Under the pieces are notes generated by a model. The model ran no database searches, was not told the DNA's origin, and worked only from the letters and a program-made list of their open reading frames with translations. A stretch of DNA of 59,471 bases from NCBI GenBank assembly GCA_030647435.1, contig JAUSJX010000131.1, positions 1 through 59,471 of the forward strand, given 5' to 3'. This document shows, in pieces, positions 50,577-57,820 of this stretch. A program made the translations under genes and the position numbers. How positions within the stretch are numbered: position 1 is the first letter of the stretch; the number at the start of each line of letters is the position of its first letter. Origin of the DNA: Candidatus Rokuibacteriota bacterium. Lineage in GTDB: Bacteria > Methylomirabilota > Methylomirabilia > Rokubacteriales > CSP1-6.

Positions 50577-51767
50577 TCAAATCGCGCCGCGGGCGCGCAA
50601 CTCCGCAAGCGCGGGCGCGGCCAGCCCGAGCAGCGATCCAAACACTTCGTCGTTGTGGGCACCGAGCGCCGGGCCCGTCCACTGCACCTCGCCGGCCGTG
50701 CGCGACATCGACGGCACGACGTTCTGCATCCGCACCGGCCCGAGCTCGTCGTCGTCCACGGTGATGAGGTTGCCACGCGCCTCGTAGGTCGGATCCTTGA
50801 CGATCATGTCCATGTCGTAGACGGGCGCGGCCACCGCATCGGCGCGCTCGAACTCGGTGAGCACCTCTTCCAGCGAGCGCTCGGCCATCCAACCCACCAG
50901 CATCTGATCGATCGCCTTGATGTCCGGCAGGATCGATTCGTCGATCGGCACGCCGAGCATCCGCGCGACGCGACGCACCACCGGCGGCGTGGCCGCGGAG
51001 ACCGTGACCCAGCGCTCGTCGCGCGTGCGGTAGACGTTGGACAGCACCGTGGACAGCGGGAACGGGAAGTTGTTCCCCTGGCGCATCGGCAGCACGCCGA
51101 GCTGTTGATGACTGATCACCTGCCACTCGATGAGGCGGAAGAGCGTCTCGTAGAGCGCCAGATCGATCACCTGGCCTTCGCCGCCGCCCTGATCGCGCCA
51201 GTAGAGCGCCATCATCACGCCGTAGGCGCCCATGAGCCCCGAGACCGTGTCCGCGAGCGAAAACCCGATGTGCATCGGCGCGCCCTCGGCGAAGCCCGTG
51301 ACGTGCACCACGCCGCTCATCGCCTCACCGGCGCGGCCGAAGCCCGGTGACTTACGGCGCGGTCCCGTCTGGCCATAGCCGGAGATGCGGAGCACGACGA
51401 GGCGCGGGTTGATGGCGTGCAGGCGGTCCCAGCCCAGCCCCAGGCGCTCGAGCGTCCCAGGGCGGTAGTTCTCGACCAGCACGTCGCTCTGCTCGACCAG
51501 GCGCTCCAGGAGCTGCTTGCCCTCCGGCGACTGGATGTTGAGCGTGACGCACTTCTTGTTGCGCGCGGAGACCTTCCACCACAGCGACACGCCGTCCTTG
51601 AAGGGACCCAGTCGCCGCATCGCGTCGCCGCCGTCGGGCCGCTCGACCTTGATGACGTCCGCGCCGAAGTCGCCGAGCAGCGTGGCCGCCATCGGCGCCG
51701 CGAGCGCGTGGCCAATGTCGAGCACGCGCACGCCGGCCAGCGGCGATTCCTTCGTCTTGTTGGTCAC
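50577..51767 (-). CDS. CaiB/BaiF family CoA-transferase
   Basis: Class III CoA-transferase of 396 aa. It has GVRVLDIGHALAAPMAATLLGDFGADVIKVE, which I read as two blocks, LDIGHALAAP and GDFGADVIKVERP. It also has the VENYRPGTLERLGLGW segment and GGGEGQVIDLALYE, which precedes the usual catalytic region. It moves CoA between acyl donors and an organic acid. The GTG start has AGGAGG eight bases upstream. It lies between transporter permeases and the lyase. Confidence 0.92.
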   Translation of the reverse strand: MTNKTKESPLAGVRVLDIGHALAAPMAATLLGDFGADVIKVERPDGGDAMRRLGPFKDGVSLWWKVSARNKKCVTLNIQSPEGKQLLERLVEQSDVLVENYRPGTLERLGLGWDRLHAINPRLVVLRISGYGQTGPRRKSPGFGRAGEAMSGVVHVTGFAEGAPMHIGFSLADTVSGLMGAYGVMMALYWRDQGGGEGQVIDLALYETLFRLIEWQVISHQQLGVLPMRQGNNFPFPLSTVLSNVYRTRDERWVTVSAATPPVVRRVARMLGVPIDESILPDIKAIDQMLVGWMAERSLEEVLTEFERADAVAAPVYDMDMIVKDPTYEARGNLITVDDDELGPVRMQNVVPSMSRTAGEVQWTGPALGAHNDEVFGSLLGLAAPALAELRARGAI

Positions 51768-51779
51768 TCTTGCGCCTCC

Positions 51780-52613
51780 TTAGACGGTCAGCCCTTTGCG
51801 GGGATCGAGCCAGTCGCGGAACCGGTCACCGAGCACGTTGACGGCAAGGACGGTGGCCATGATCGCCAACCCGGGCAACGTCGCCAGCCACCACGCGCGC
51901 TCCAGGTATTCGCGGCCGCTGCTGAGGATCTCGCCCCACGAGATCTGTGGGAATGCCACGCCGAGGCCGAGGAAGCTCAGCCCGCTCTCGGCAATGATCA
52001 TCAGCGAGAGCTGAAAGCTCCACAGCACGACGACCGACGGCATCACGCTGGGCGCGATGTGGCGGAAGAGCACCCGGCCGGCGGAGCCACCGATCGCCCG
52101 CGCCGAGACCACGAATTCCGTGTTGCGCAGGCCCTGCACCTCCGCGCTGGTGACCTTGGCGAAGGGCGCCCAGCCCCACGAGGCGAGCACGATGACGAAG
52201 TTCCACACGCTGCGCTCGACGACCGACAGCACCGCGACGGCGATCACGATGAACGGGAACGACAGCTGCAGGTCGCCCAGCCGAGTGATGATGTGGCGGA
52301 GGCTGCCGTCGTTGTAGCCCGCCACCAACCCGAGCACGACACCGACCGACGCGGCCGTCGTCGCGGCCAGGAAGGACACGGTGAGCGTGATCCGCGCGCC
52401 GGCGACGATGCGGCTGAACACGTCGCGGCCGAGCTGGTCGGTGCCGAACACGTGGCGGCCCGCCTCGGTGGTCACCAGAGGCGGCAGCAGCCGGTCGCGC
52501 AGACTCTGCCCGTGCGGATCGAGCAGCATCAGCCGCGGCCCGCCGGCGACGAAGATGAGGTCGATGAGCAGCACGAGGAGCGCGAGGGTGCCGCCAAGAC
52601 CGATCCGCCTCAC
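51780..52613 (-). CDS. Dipeptide-type ABC permease (DppC type)
   Basis: This is a 277-aa permease with an N-terminal anchor, HVFGTDQLGRDVFSRIVAGA and the EAA loop GLRNTEFVVSARAIGGSAGR. It starts with GTG overlapping the preceding permease stop by four bases. No ATPase genes (DppD/DppF) are in the operon. Confidence 0.93.
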   Translation of the reverse strand: MRRIGLGGTLALLVLLIDLIFVAGGPRLMLLDPHGQSLRDRLLPPLVTTEAGRHVFGTDQLGRDVFSRIVAGARITLTVSFLAATTAASVGVVLGLVAGYNDGSLRHIITRLGDLQLSFPFIVIAVAVLSVVERSVWNFVIVLASWGWAPFAKVTSAEVQGLRNTEFVVSARAIGGSAGRVLFRHIAPSVMPSVVVLWSFQLSLMIIAESGLSFLGLGVAFPQISWGEILSSGREYLERAWWLATLPGLAIMATVLAVNVLGDRFRDWLDPRKGLTV

Positions 52614-53524
52614 GCCCGCAACCGCGGGTCGACGAGTCGCGCGAGCACCTCGGCCAGCGTGTTCGACACGGTGACGATGAGTGCGATCAGGAACACGGTC
52701 GCCTGGATGACGGGGAAGTCGCGGGACAGCACGGACTGCACCAGGCGCTGGCCGAGACCGGGCCAGGAGAAGATCGTCTCCACGATGACCGCGCCGCCGA
52801 ACAGCTGCCCGAAGTCGACCGCGATGATGATGATGACGGGGACGAGCGCGTTGCGCAGCGCGTGCTTGAACATCACCGACATCTCGGACAGGCCCTTGGC
52901 GCGCGCGGTGCGCACGAAGTCGCGGCCCAGCACCTCCAGTACGTTTGCGCGCGTCAGACGCACGAGCTTGGCGAGCAGGAACATGGACAGGGTCACGGCC
53001 GGCAGGATCAGATGCCGGGCGTCGCCATACCCGAAGGACGGCGTCACGCGCAGCTTGACCGCGAACACGAGGATCAGCAGCAGCCCGAGCCAGTAGGGCG
53101 GCATCGACTGGCCTAGGAGGACGACGAACCGCACAGCGCCATCGAGCGGCGAGTTGCGATTCACGGCCGCCACCACGCCGAGCGGCACCGCCACGCACAC
53201 CGTGACGACGATTGACACGCCGACGAGCACGAGAGACGGTACCAACGCCTCCAACACGAGGCGCACCGCCGGCACCTGGAGGAGCAGCGAGTCGCCGAAT
53301 CGGAAGTGCACGAGATCGATGAGGAACGTCCGGTACTGCGTCATCAGCGGCGCGGTCAGGCCGAGCTGCTGCCGTATCGCCTCGACCTGCTCGCCGCTGG
53401 CATTCGGACCGGCGATCACCGCGGCCGGATCGCCGGTGGAGCGCATGGCGAAGAACAGGATCGTGGAGACGCCGAAGACGATCAGCACCATCTCGAGGCC
53501 CTGGCGAAATATGAGCCTAGACAT
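52610..53524 (-). CDS. Dipeptide-type ABC permease (DppB type)
   Basis: This is a 304-aa six-helix permease with RSTGDPAAVIAGPNASGEQV, the loop VLGRDFVRTARAKGLSE and IFSWPGLGQRLVQSVLSRD, all typical of DppB. Its ATG start overlaps the end of partner A by eight bases, which places the transporter in the same transcript as the selenoprotein pair. Confidence 0.94.
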   Translation of the reverse strand: MSRLIFRQGLEMVLIVFGVSTILFFAMRSTGDPAAVIAGPNASGEQVEAIRQQLGLTAPLMTQYRTFLIDLVHFRFGDSLLLQVPAVRLVLEALVPSLVLVGVSIVVTVCVAVPLGVVAAVNRNSPLDGAVRFVVLLGQSMPPYWLGLLLILVFAVKLRVTPSFGYGDARHLILPAVTLSMFLLAKLVRLTRANVLEVLGRDFVRTARAKGLSEMSVMFKHALRNALVPVIIIIAVDFGQLFGGAVIVETIFSWPGLGQRLVQSVLSRDFPVIQATVFLIALIVTVSNTLAEVLARLVDPRLRA

Positions 53525-54548
53525 CAATCCGGCAGCTGATCGCCTCGGTCTCTCCGAAGGACGGCAGATACGTGATGTGGTACGGCTCGGGCCCGCCGGC
53601 GACGACAACGAGGATGTCCTCCGGGCGCCGGGTGACCCGCACCATCCCTGCGTGCACGCACGGCGTGAACATCGGCGCGATCTCGGCGGCGTCGTATGAC
53701 GCCTCCGGCATCCCCGAGTGCTCCCAGAGGTACGCCTGCACGTCGTGCTTCGAGAACCCTTCCGCCGCCAAGCGCTGGGCGTGGCCAGACGGCAGCACGA
53801 CCAGAGGATTGCCCGCGCCGATGAACACGTTGTTGTTGCCCTTGGTGGCCATCGCGTCCGCAACGAGGTCGAGAGCGCCGCGGCCATGCGGGCCGAGGTG
53901 ACAGATGTTGTGTGTTCCCTGCGCGCCGATGACCGTCGCCACGCTGTCCTCGACGGCGAAGCCGCGGTCGACATGAAGCGGCGTCCACGGGCTGTTCTCC
54001 TCGTCCTCACCGAAGCAGAACGTGTACTTGCCCGGCATGCCGAGTGTGGACTTGTCGACCTCGCCCGGCGTGCCGCCGCCGATATTCTGCAGGATGAAGC
54101 GCATCGCCCGGCCGATGGCCGCGTTCGAGCGACGCCCCGGCCCGAGCGCGTTGCGGCCGCAGTTCAATTCCACGCCGCTCCGGATGGGCCCGTTGACGAG
54201 CAGCAGCGGCGCCACGGGGTTGGTCGTCGTCTGAATACCGTGAAGGTTGAACGTTGGCGCGCACACAGCAGCCACACCGGCGGCGACAACGGGGGCGTAC
54301 GCAGGCAGGCAGCCGGCCATGACCATGTTGATCGCGACCTTTTCCGCGGTCGCCGGGGCCATCCGTGGAGCGACGACCGCGATGATCTCGTCCGGTCCGC
54401 GCCGAAGCGCGGCGAGCATGGCCAGAATCTTGTCCTCGGTGGGCGGCACGATCGGTAGGCCGTCGGTCCACCCCTGCCGGTAATAGAAGTCGAAGACGGC
54501 ATCGGGATCGGCGAGTTCGAACGCTCGAGAGGCGATGGCTGTGGTCAT
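53517..54548 (-). CDS. Selenoprotein-associated protein, WTDGLPIVPPTE family (partner A)
   Basis: The 343-aa paralogue of partner B has QGWTDGLPIVPPTEDKILAM near residue 27, conserved C80 (MAGCLPAY) and C96 (AVCAPTFN), TNPVAPLLLVNGPIRSG, and KYTFCFGEDEE with PWTPLHVDRGF. The three shared cysteines could be resolving thiols for the Sec-containing neighbour. It starts with ATG seven bases after selenoprotein A ends. The function is unknown. Confidence 0.8.
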   Translation of the reverse strand: MTTAIASRAFELADPDAVFDFYYRQGWTDGLPIVPPTEDKILAMLAALRRGPDEIIAVVAPRMAPATAEKVAINMVMAGCLPAYAPVVAAGVAAVCAPTFNLHGIQTTTNPVAPLLLVNGPIRSGVELNCGRNALGPGRRSNAAIGRAMRFILQNIGGGTPGEVDKSTLGMPGKYTFCFGEDEENSPWTPLHVDRGFAVEDSVATVIGAQGTHNICHLGPHGRGALDLVADAMATKGNNNVFIGAGNPLVVLPSGHAQRLAAEGFSKHDVQAYLWEHSGMPEASYDAAEIAPMFTPCVHAGMVRVTRRPEDILVVVAGGPEPYHITYLPSFGETEAISCRIDV

Positions 54549-54555
54549 CGCCCCC

Positions 54556-55086
54556 TCATTCGCCTCTCAGCGCCTTGAGGATCAACGCTACCGAGGCCTC
54601 GGCGATGCCGAGCATCACCGACTCGTCGCCGTACTCCGTGAGCTCGGTCTTCGGCAGCGTCACCATGCAGCCGAGATCGACACCGCGCGATTTCAGGACT
54701 TCCGTCGCCAGCGACACGAACCGTTCCGTGACCAGCACCACCGCCGGGATGCCGCGCTTCGAGAGCACTGTTTGGTCGTGGACACTCCACGCTGTGCAGG
54801 CCCCTCAATTGGCGAGGCCGACGATCGCGACGTCGCTCGTCGCGACGACCTCCTCGAGCAGCGCCGCCGGCGTCTCGTTCGAGGTCGGGATGCGCCACTC
54901 GCGCACCGCCGCCACGCCGTAACGCTCGGGGAAGTACTTCGCGAACGTGCGCGACATGAGGTCCATGCTGCGCCAACCGTTGTTGAGGACGGCCACGCGC
55001 ATGCCCTCGAGCGAGTGCGAGACGGTCTTCCGAACCGTCCGCTCGACTTTCATTTCGACCGAAGGATCGAACACTCGAATCGTCAC
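54556..55086 (-). CDS. UGSC-like selenoprotein A (in-frame UGA = Sec94)
   Basis: A 176-residue frame is interrupted only by the TGA at 54805-54807. Upstream is MRVAVLNNGWRSMDLMSRTF ... SDVAIVGLAN; downstream is GACTAWSVHDQTVLSKRGIP ... ASVALILKALRGE. The motif is U94-G-A-C97, exactly as in selenoprotein B, and the flanking secondary structure (beta strand, Sec loop, helix) agrees. It starts with GTG overlapping the IclR stop, with AAAGGAG upstream. Overall identity to copy B is low outside the Sec loop, so the duplication is old. Confidence 0.85.
54777..54807 (-). promoter_or_regulatory. SECIS-like element of selenoprotein A
   Basis: Thirteen bases after the UGA, CGTGGA pairs with TCCACG around the loop GUG. 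The loop occupies +20 to +22, the same place as in selenoprotein B, although the stem is shorter (6 bp instead of 9). Confidence 0.78.
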
Positions 55087-55889
55087 TGTGCGGCTCCTTT
55101 CGTCACCGTCGCGCCGAATAGGCCGGCTTCCTCGGCCACCCCGGCGGCGGCCTTCTTCATGAGCGCAAGGATGTTTCGGGCGCGCTTGCGAACGCGGAAG
55201 GATGGACCGGCCACCACAAGCGCGTGCCGATCGGCGGCTGCCTGCCCAGGGTGAAGGATCGGCACGGAGAGGCCCGTGAGATCCTCGAGGAACTCGCCGT
55301 TGCTGACCGCGTAGCCGCGCCGGCGGATCTCCTGCAGGTTGCGCCGTAGCGCCGCGGGCGTCGTAATTGTGTGGGCGGTGTACTTCTCGAGACCGACCTC
55401 GGCGATGTACCGCTGTATGTAGGTATCCGGCTGCATCGCCAGGCACATCTTGCCGCCCGCCGTACAGTGCAGGGGACGCCGGGTGCCGACCTGCGCGATG
55501 TAGCGGATGGGCTGTGACGACTCGATCTTCTCGATAAAAACGATCTCGTTGCCCTCGAGCATGCCGAGGTACACGACCTCCCGCGTGTCCAGCGCCAGGC
55601 GTTCGAGGTACGGCTTGGCGAGGCTGCGCAGATCGCCGCCCTGCGGCATGGCGGACGCGAGGCCGGCGAGGAAGTACCCGATACGGTAGGTCTTCGACGA
55701 ACCATCGAAGTCGAGCAGCCGGCGGCGCACGAGCGTGCGCGCGATGTTGAGGGTCGTGCTCTTCGGCACCTCCAGGGTCTCGACCAGCTGCGCCAGCGTC
55801 AACGGCACGGGGCTGCGCGCCACCGCTTCCAGCGCGTCGATCGCACGATCGACGGAGCGGACGGTTCGGACAGTGTTGCTGGTGATCAT
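55083..55889 (-). CDS. IclR family transcriptional regulator
   Basis: The N-terminal winged helix reads LTLAQLVETLEVPKSTTLNI and the C-terminal ligand domain has VVYLGMLEGNEIVFIEKIES, GTRRPLHCTAGGKMCLAM and GYAVSNGEFLEDLTGLSVPI. The length is about 268 aa. I chose the ATG giving MITSNTVRTVRSVDRAI; a GTG four codons earlier is possible. It is the first gene of the selenoprotein operon, and its start lies in a large palindrome, so it probably represses itself and the operon until an organic-acid-like effector binds. Confidence 0.93.
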   Translation of the reverse strand: MITSNTVRTVRSVDRAIDALEAVARSPVPLTLAQLVETLEVPKSTTLNIARTLVRRRLLDFDGSSKTYRIGYFLAGLASAMPQGGDLRSLAKPYLERLALDTREVVYLGMLEGNEIVFIEKIESSQPIRYIAQVGTRRPLHCTAGGKMCLAMQPDTYIQRYIAEVGLEKYTAHTITTPAALRRNLQEIRRRGYAVSNGEFLEDLTGLSVPILHPGQAAADRHALVVAGPSFRVRKRARNILALMKKAAAGVAEEAGLFGATVTKGAAQ

Positions 55890-55920
55890 ATATGTGACCA
55901 CTGGTCACATATATGATCAC
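55882..55920. promoter_or_regulatory. 39-bp operator palindrome for the IclR regulator
   Basis: Two perfect 19-base arms (GTGATCATATATGTGACCA and its complement) flank a single central base. The site covers the -10 region and the start codons of iclR. It is strikingly AT-rich for this genome. Confidence 0.88.
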
Positions 55921-55939
55921 GCGTGCGGTGGGATGTCAA
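55911..55939 (-). promoter_or_regulatory. Probable promoter of the selenoprotein operon
   Basis: On the leftward strand, consensus TTGACA (55934-55939) is followed 17 bases later by TCATAT inside the palindrome. Transcription would start at about 55904, leaving a leader of 15 bases or less and no clear ribosome site. Confidence 0.55.
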
Positions 55940-55992
55940 GACGCGCCTGGAGCAGGCCCTGCTCGTACTTCAGCCGCAGAATCTCTCGCAGA

Positions 55993-56080
55993 GCGTCGAT
56001 AACATAACCCCCGTTCTCAGTCATGGCCCGCCGCGCCCGAGGGTCCTCCCTCGGGACCTGCCTTGTCACAGCACGCCGCG
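55993..56080. repeat. 88-bp dispersed repeat, copy 1
   Basis: This block is about 84% identical without gaps to a second block near 57.7 kb in the same orientation. The core CCGTTCTCAGTC(A/T)TGGCCCGCC is followed by a CCCGAGGG/CCCTCGGG hairpin and CTGCCTTGTCACAG. A short leftward frame (61 aa) runs across it but is probably not a gene. Confidence 0.75.
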
Positions 56081-56091
56081 TCATCGGAACG

Positions 56092-56562
56092 TCAGATCGC
56101 ATTGGTCGGGTCCCCTTCGGCCACCATATCGGCGAGGATCTCGCGGGCCCGGCCGGTGGGGAAATACCCGGTCAACCCCGCGGTCGCGACCTGCTCGCCG
56201 TGCTGGTTGGTAAATGTGGCTGCGGCCCGCGCCCTTCCCCGTTCGTCAACCTCGCTGATGACTAGACGGCAAGCAATAGTATCTCCCGGGTACACGGGGC
56301 GGCGGAAACGGAAGCTCATGCCCGTCGCGAGCCAGGCGATCTGCCCGCCCACTTCGCAGATCATGCTCCCGGTCAGAAGGCCGTGGCAGACGATCCCGGA
56401 GAAACCCTTGTCCTGAGCGAATCGAGGCTCGTAGTGCACGGGATTGTAGTCCCGAGTCAACGCACCGAACGCGACAGTGTCCTCACGGGTGAACGTGCGC
56501 GTAATCTCGAAGGTGTCTCCGGCCTTCAGGCCTCGGATAGCTCTGCGTCTTAGGTCCGACAT
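56092..56562 (-). CDS. MaoC-like (R)-specific enoyl-CoA hydratase
   Basis: The hot-dog-fold protein of 156 aa has the hydratase motif LTRDYNPVHYEPRFAQDKGF with the catalytic Asp and His, and IVCHGLLTGSMICEVGG. These enzymes hydrate trans-2-enoyl-CoA. It is upstream of, and on the same strand as, the IclR operon, but separated by 200 bases containing a repeat and the operon promoter, so it is a separate unit possibly in related acyl-CoA metabolism. Confidence 0.9.
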   Translation of the reverse strand: MSDLRRRAIRGLKAGDTFEITRTFTREDTVAFGALTRDYNPVHYEPRFAQDKGFSGIVCHGLLTGSMICEVGGQIAWLATGMSFRFRRPVYPGDTIACRLVISEVDERGRARAAATFTNQHGEQVATAGLTGYFPTGRAREILADMVAEGDPTNAI

Positions 56563-56609
56563 GTTTTCAATCCCATCCCGCCTGTTCCCTCATATGGGGC
56601 AGCCTGCGC

Positions 56610-56858
56610 TCACGCCGGCGCCCGCTCCAGCAGCCCGACGGTCTCCATGTGAAAGGTCTGCGGAAACAGGTCGATCGGATGGAGCGTCACGCATCGGAAG
56701 CCGGCGCGGGTCAGGATCCCCAGGTCGCGGGCCAGGGTGCGGGGGTCGCAGGAGACGTAGATCACGCGGGGAACCGCCGCGCCGGCGATGGCAGCGAGCA
56801 GCACGGCGAGGAGACCGAGGATGAAGAGCAGAGGGAGCCCAGCTGAACGCATTCGCAT
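56610..56858 (-). pseudogene. RlmD/TrmA-type rRNA methyltransferase, C-terminal fragment with membrane leader
   Basis: Residues 30-82 read [20 protein letters not shown] ... [20 protein letters not shown], the C-terminal end of RNA m5U methyltransferases including the nucleophile Cys of the SCDP box. The SAM-binding part is missing. In its place is a hydrophobic leader, [20 protein letters not shown]. It is an enzyme remnant fused to, or accidentally read together with, a membrane segment. Confidence 0.65.
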
Positions 56859-57176
56859 CGCGGTCCTCCCGACGAGCCAGCGGTTACCGAGGAGTATTCA
56901 GCGGGAGTCTAGGCGGGCTGGGCGGCCGTGTCAAAGCGCACCACTGCCCGTACTCCGTACCCATGGGGCTGCCACACCCTGGCACTGACTGGCTCGAGAG
57001 CCTTGGGCTTTCAAACTGAGTGGACTATCCCGTATCGGCAATCGTGGCCCTGGCAGGCACGGCCAGGCCAACGCAAGGCATCGACCGGCTGGACACAGCC
57101 AGGCACGGCGTTCATGCCGGCCCCCGCATGGTGTTACCCTAGGGGGCGTGAGCATGCCAATCGATGGAGGTGCCTA
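56859..57176. other. Intergenic region without a recognised gene
   Basis: These 318 bases separate the rlmD fragment from the small exported protein. I saw no RNA gene or repeat. Near its right end CCCCCGCATG...GGGGGCG could form a weak hairpin. Confidence 0.5.
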
Positions 57177-57533
57177 ATGAAGCGTGGATTTCTCTGGACC
57201 CTGATCGCGCTGACCGTCGCTGCGCTCCTCGCCGCGGGGCCCCTGCCCGCTTCGGCCGCCGACACGTCCAAGGTGGACCAGGCCACCAAGCAGGTGGAGA
57301 CCGGCGCCAAGAAGATCGGCGAGGGCAAGATCATCGAAGGCGTCGAGGAGACGGCCAAGGGAATCGGCAACACCGTGGTCGAAGGCGCCAAGCTGACGGG
57401 CGAGAAGTTCAAGGAAGCCGGCGAGGCGGCTGAGCCGCCCGCGAAGACCGCCTGGGAGAAAACCAAAGAGGGCGCGACCTCCTTCGGCACCAGCGTCAAG
57501 ACCTTCTTCAAGCGGCTCTTCGGCAGCGACTAG
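57177..57533 (+). CDS. Small exported helical protein
   Basis: The 118-aa product has a clear Sec signal peptide (RGFLWTLIALTVAALLAAGP, cleavage near ASAA). The mature part is Lys/Glu/Gly/Thr-rich with no cysteines, with heptad-like repeats of KIGEG, KGIGNTVVEGAKLTGEKF and KTKEGATSFGTSVKTFFKRL. Such patterns suggest an amphipathic or LEA-like helical protein of the periplasm. The ATG has GGAGG seven bases upstream. Its stop shares CTAG with that of the opposite-strand frame. Confidence 0.75.
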   Translation: MKRGFLWTLIALTVAALLAAGPLPASAADTSKVDQATKQVETGAKKIGEGKIIEGVEETAKGIGNTVVEGAKLTGEKFKEAGEAAEPPAKTAWEKTKEGATSFGTSVKTFFKRLFGSD

Positions 57534-57805
57534 CGCTTTGGTTTCATGACCCTGGCGAGGTAGGCGACGAGGGACGCCGGCTCGCGCTCCTGGAAGCGGA
57601 CCGCGACACGCAGCTGCTCAAGATACTGGTCGAGGGTCTTCCCGCCCAGATCGATGCGGCGGGCGGTGAAGAAGGCCTGCGCGTAGATGCCATAAAGCCC
57701 GTTCTCAGTCTTGGCCCGCCTCGCCCGAGAGGCCTCCCTCGGGGTCTGCCTTGTCACAGTGTTGTCGCGCCGGAGTGAAGGAAGAGAACTTATGGAACCT
57801 GTCAC
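57530..57805 (-). CDS. Hypothetical protein containing the 88-bp repeat
   Basis: A 91-aa frame ends AVRFQEREPASLVAYLARVM plus a basic tail. The middle (VTRQTPREASRARRAKTENG) is encoded by the dispersed repeat and recurs in the frame near 56.0 kb; the rest does not. The last 50 residues look protein-like. The true start is uncertain and could lie downstream of the repeat. Confidence 0.4.
   Translation of the reverse strand: MTGSISSLPSLRRDNTVTRQTPREASRARRAKTENGLYGIYAQAFFTARRIDLGGKTLDQYLEQLRVAVRFQEREPASLVAYLARVMKPKR
57681..57768. repeat. 88-bp dispersed repeat, copy 2
   Basis: This is the second copy of the block at 55993-56080. Differences cluster in the hairpin loop and the edges; the core TTCTCAGTC, GGCCCGCC and CTGCCTTGTCACAG are unchanged. 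Confidence 0.75.
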
Positions 57806-57820
57806 GATCGACTCATCAGA

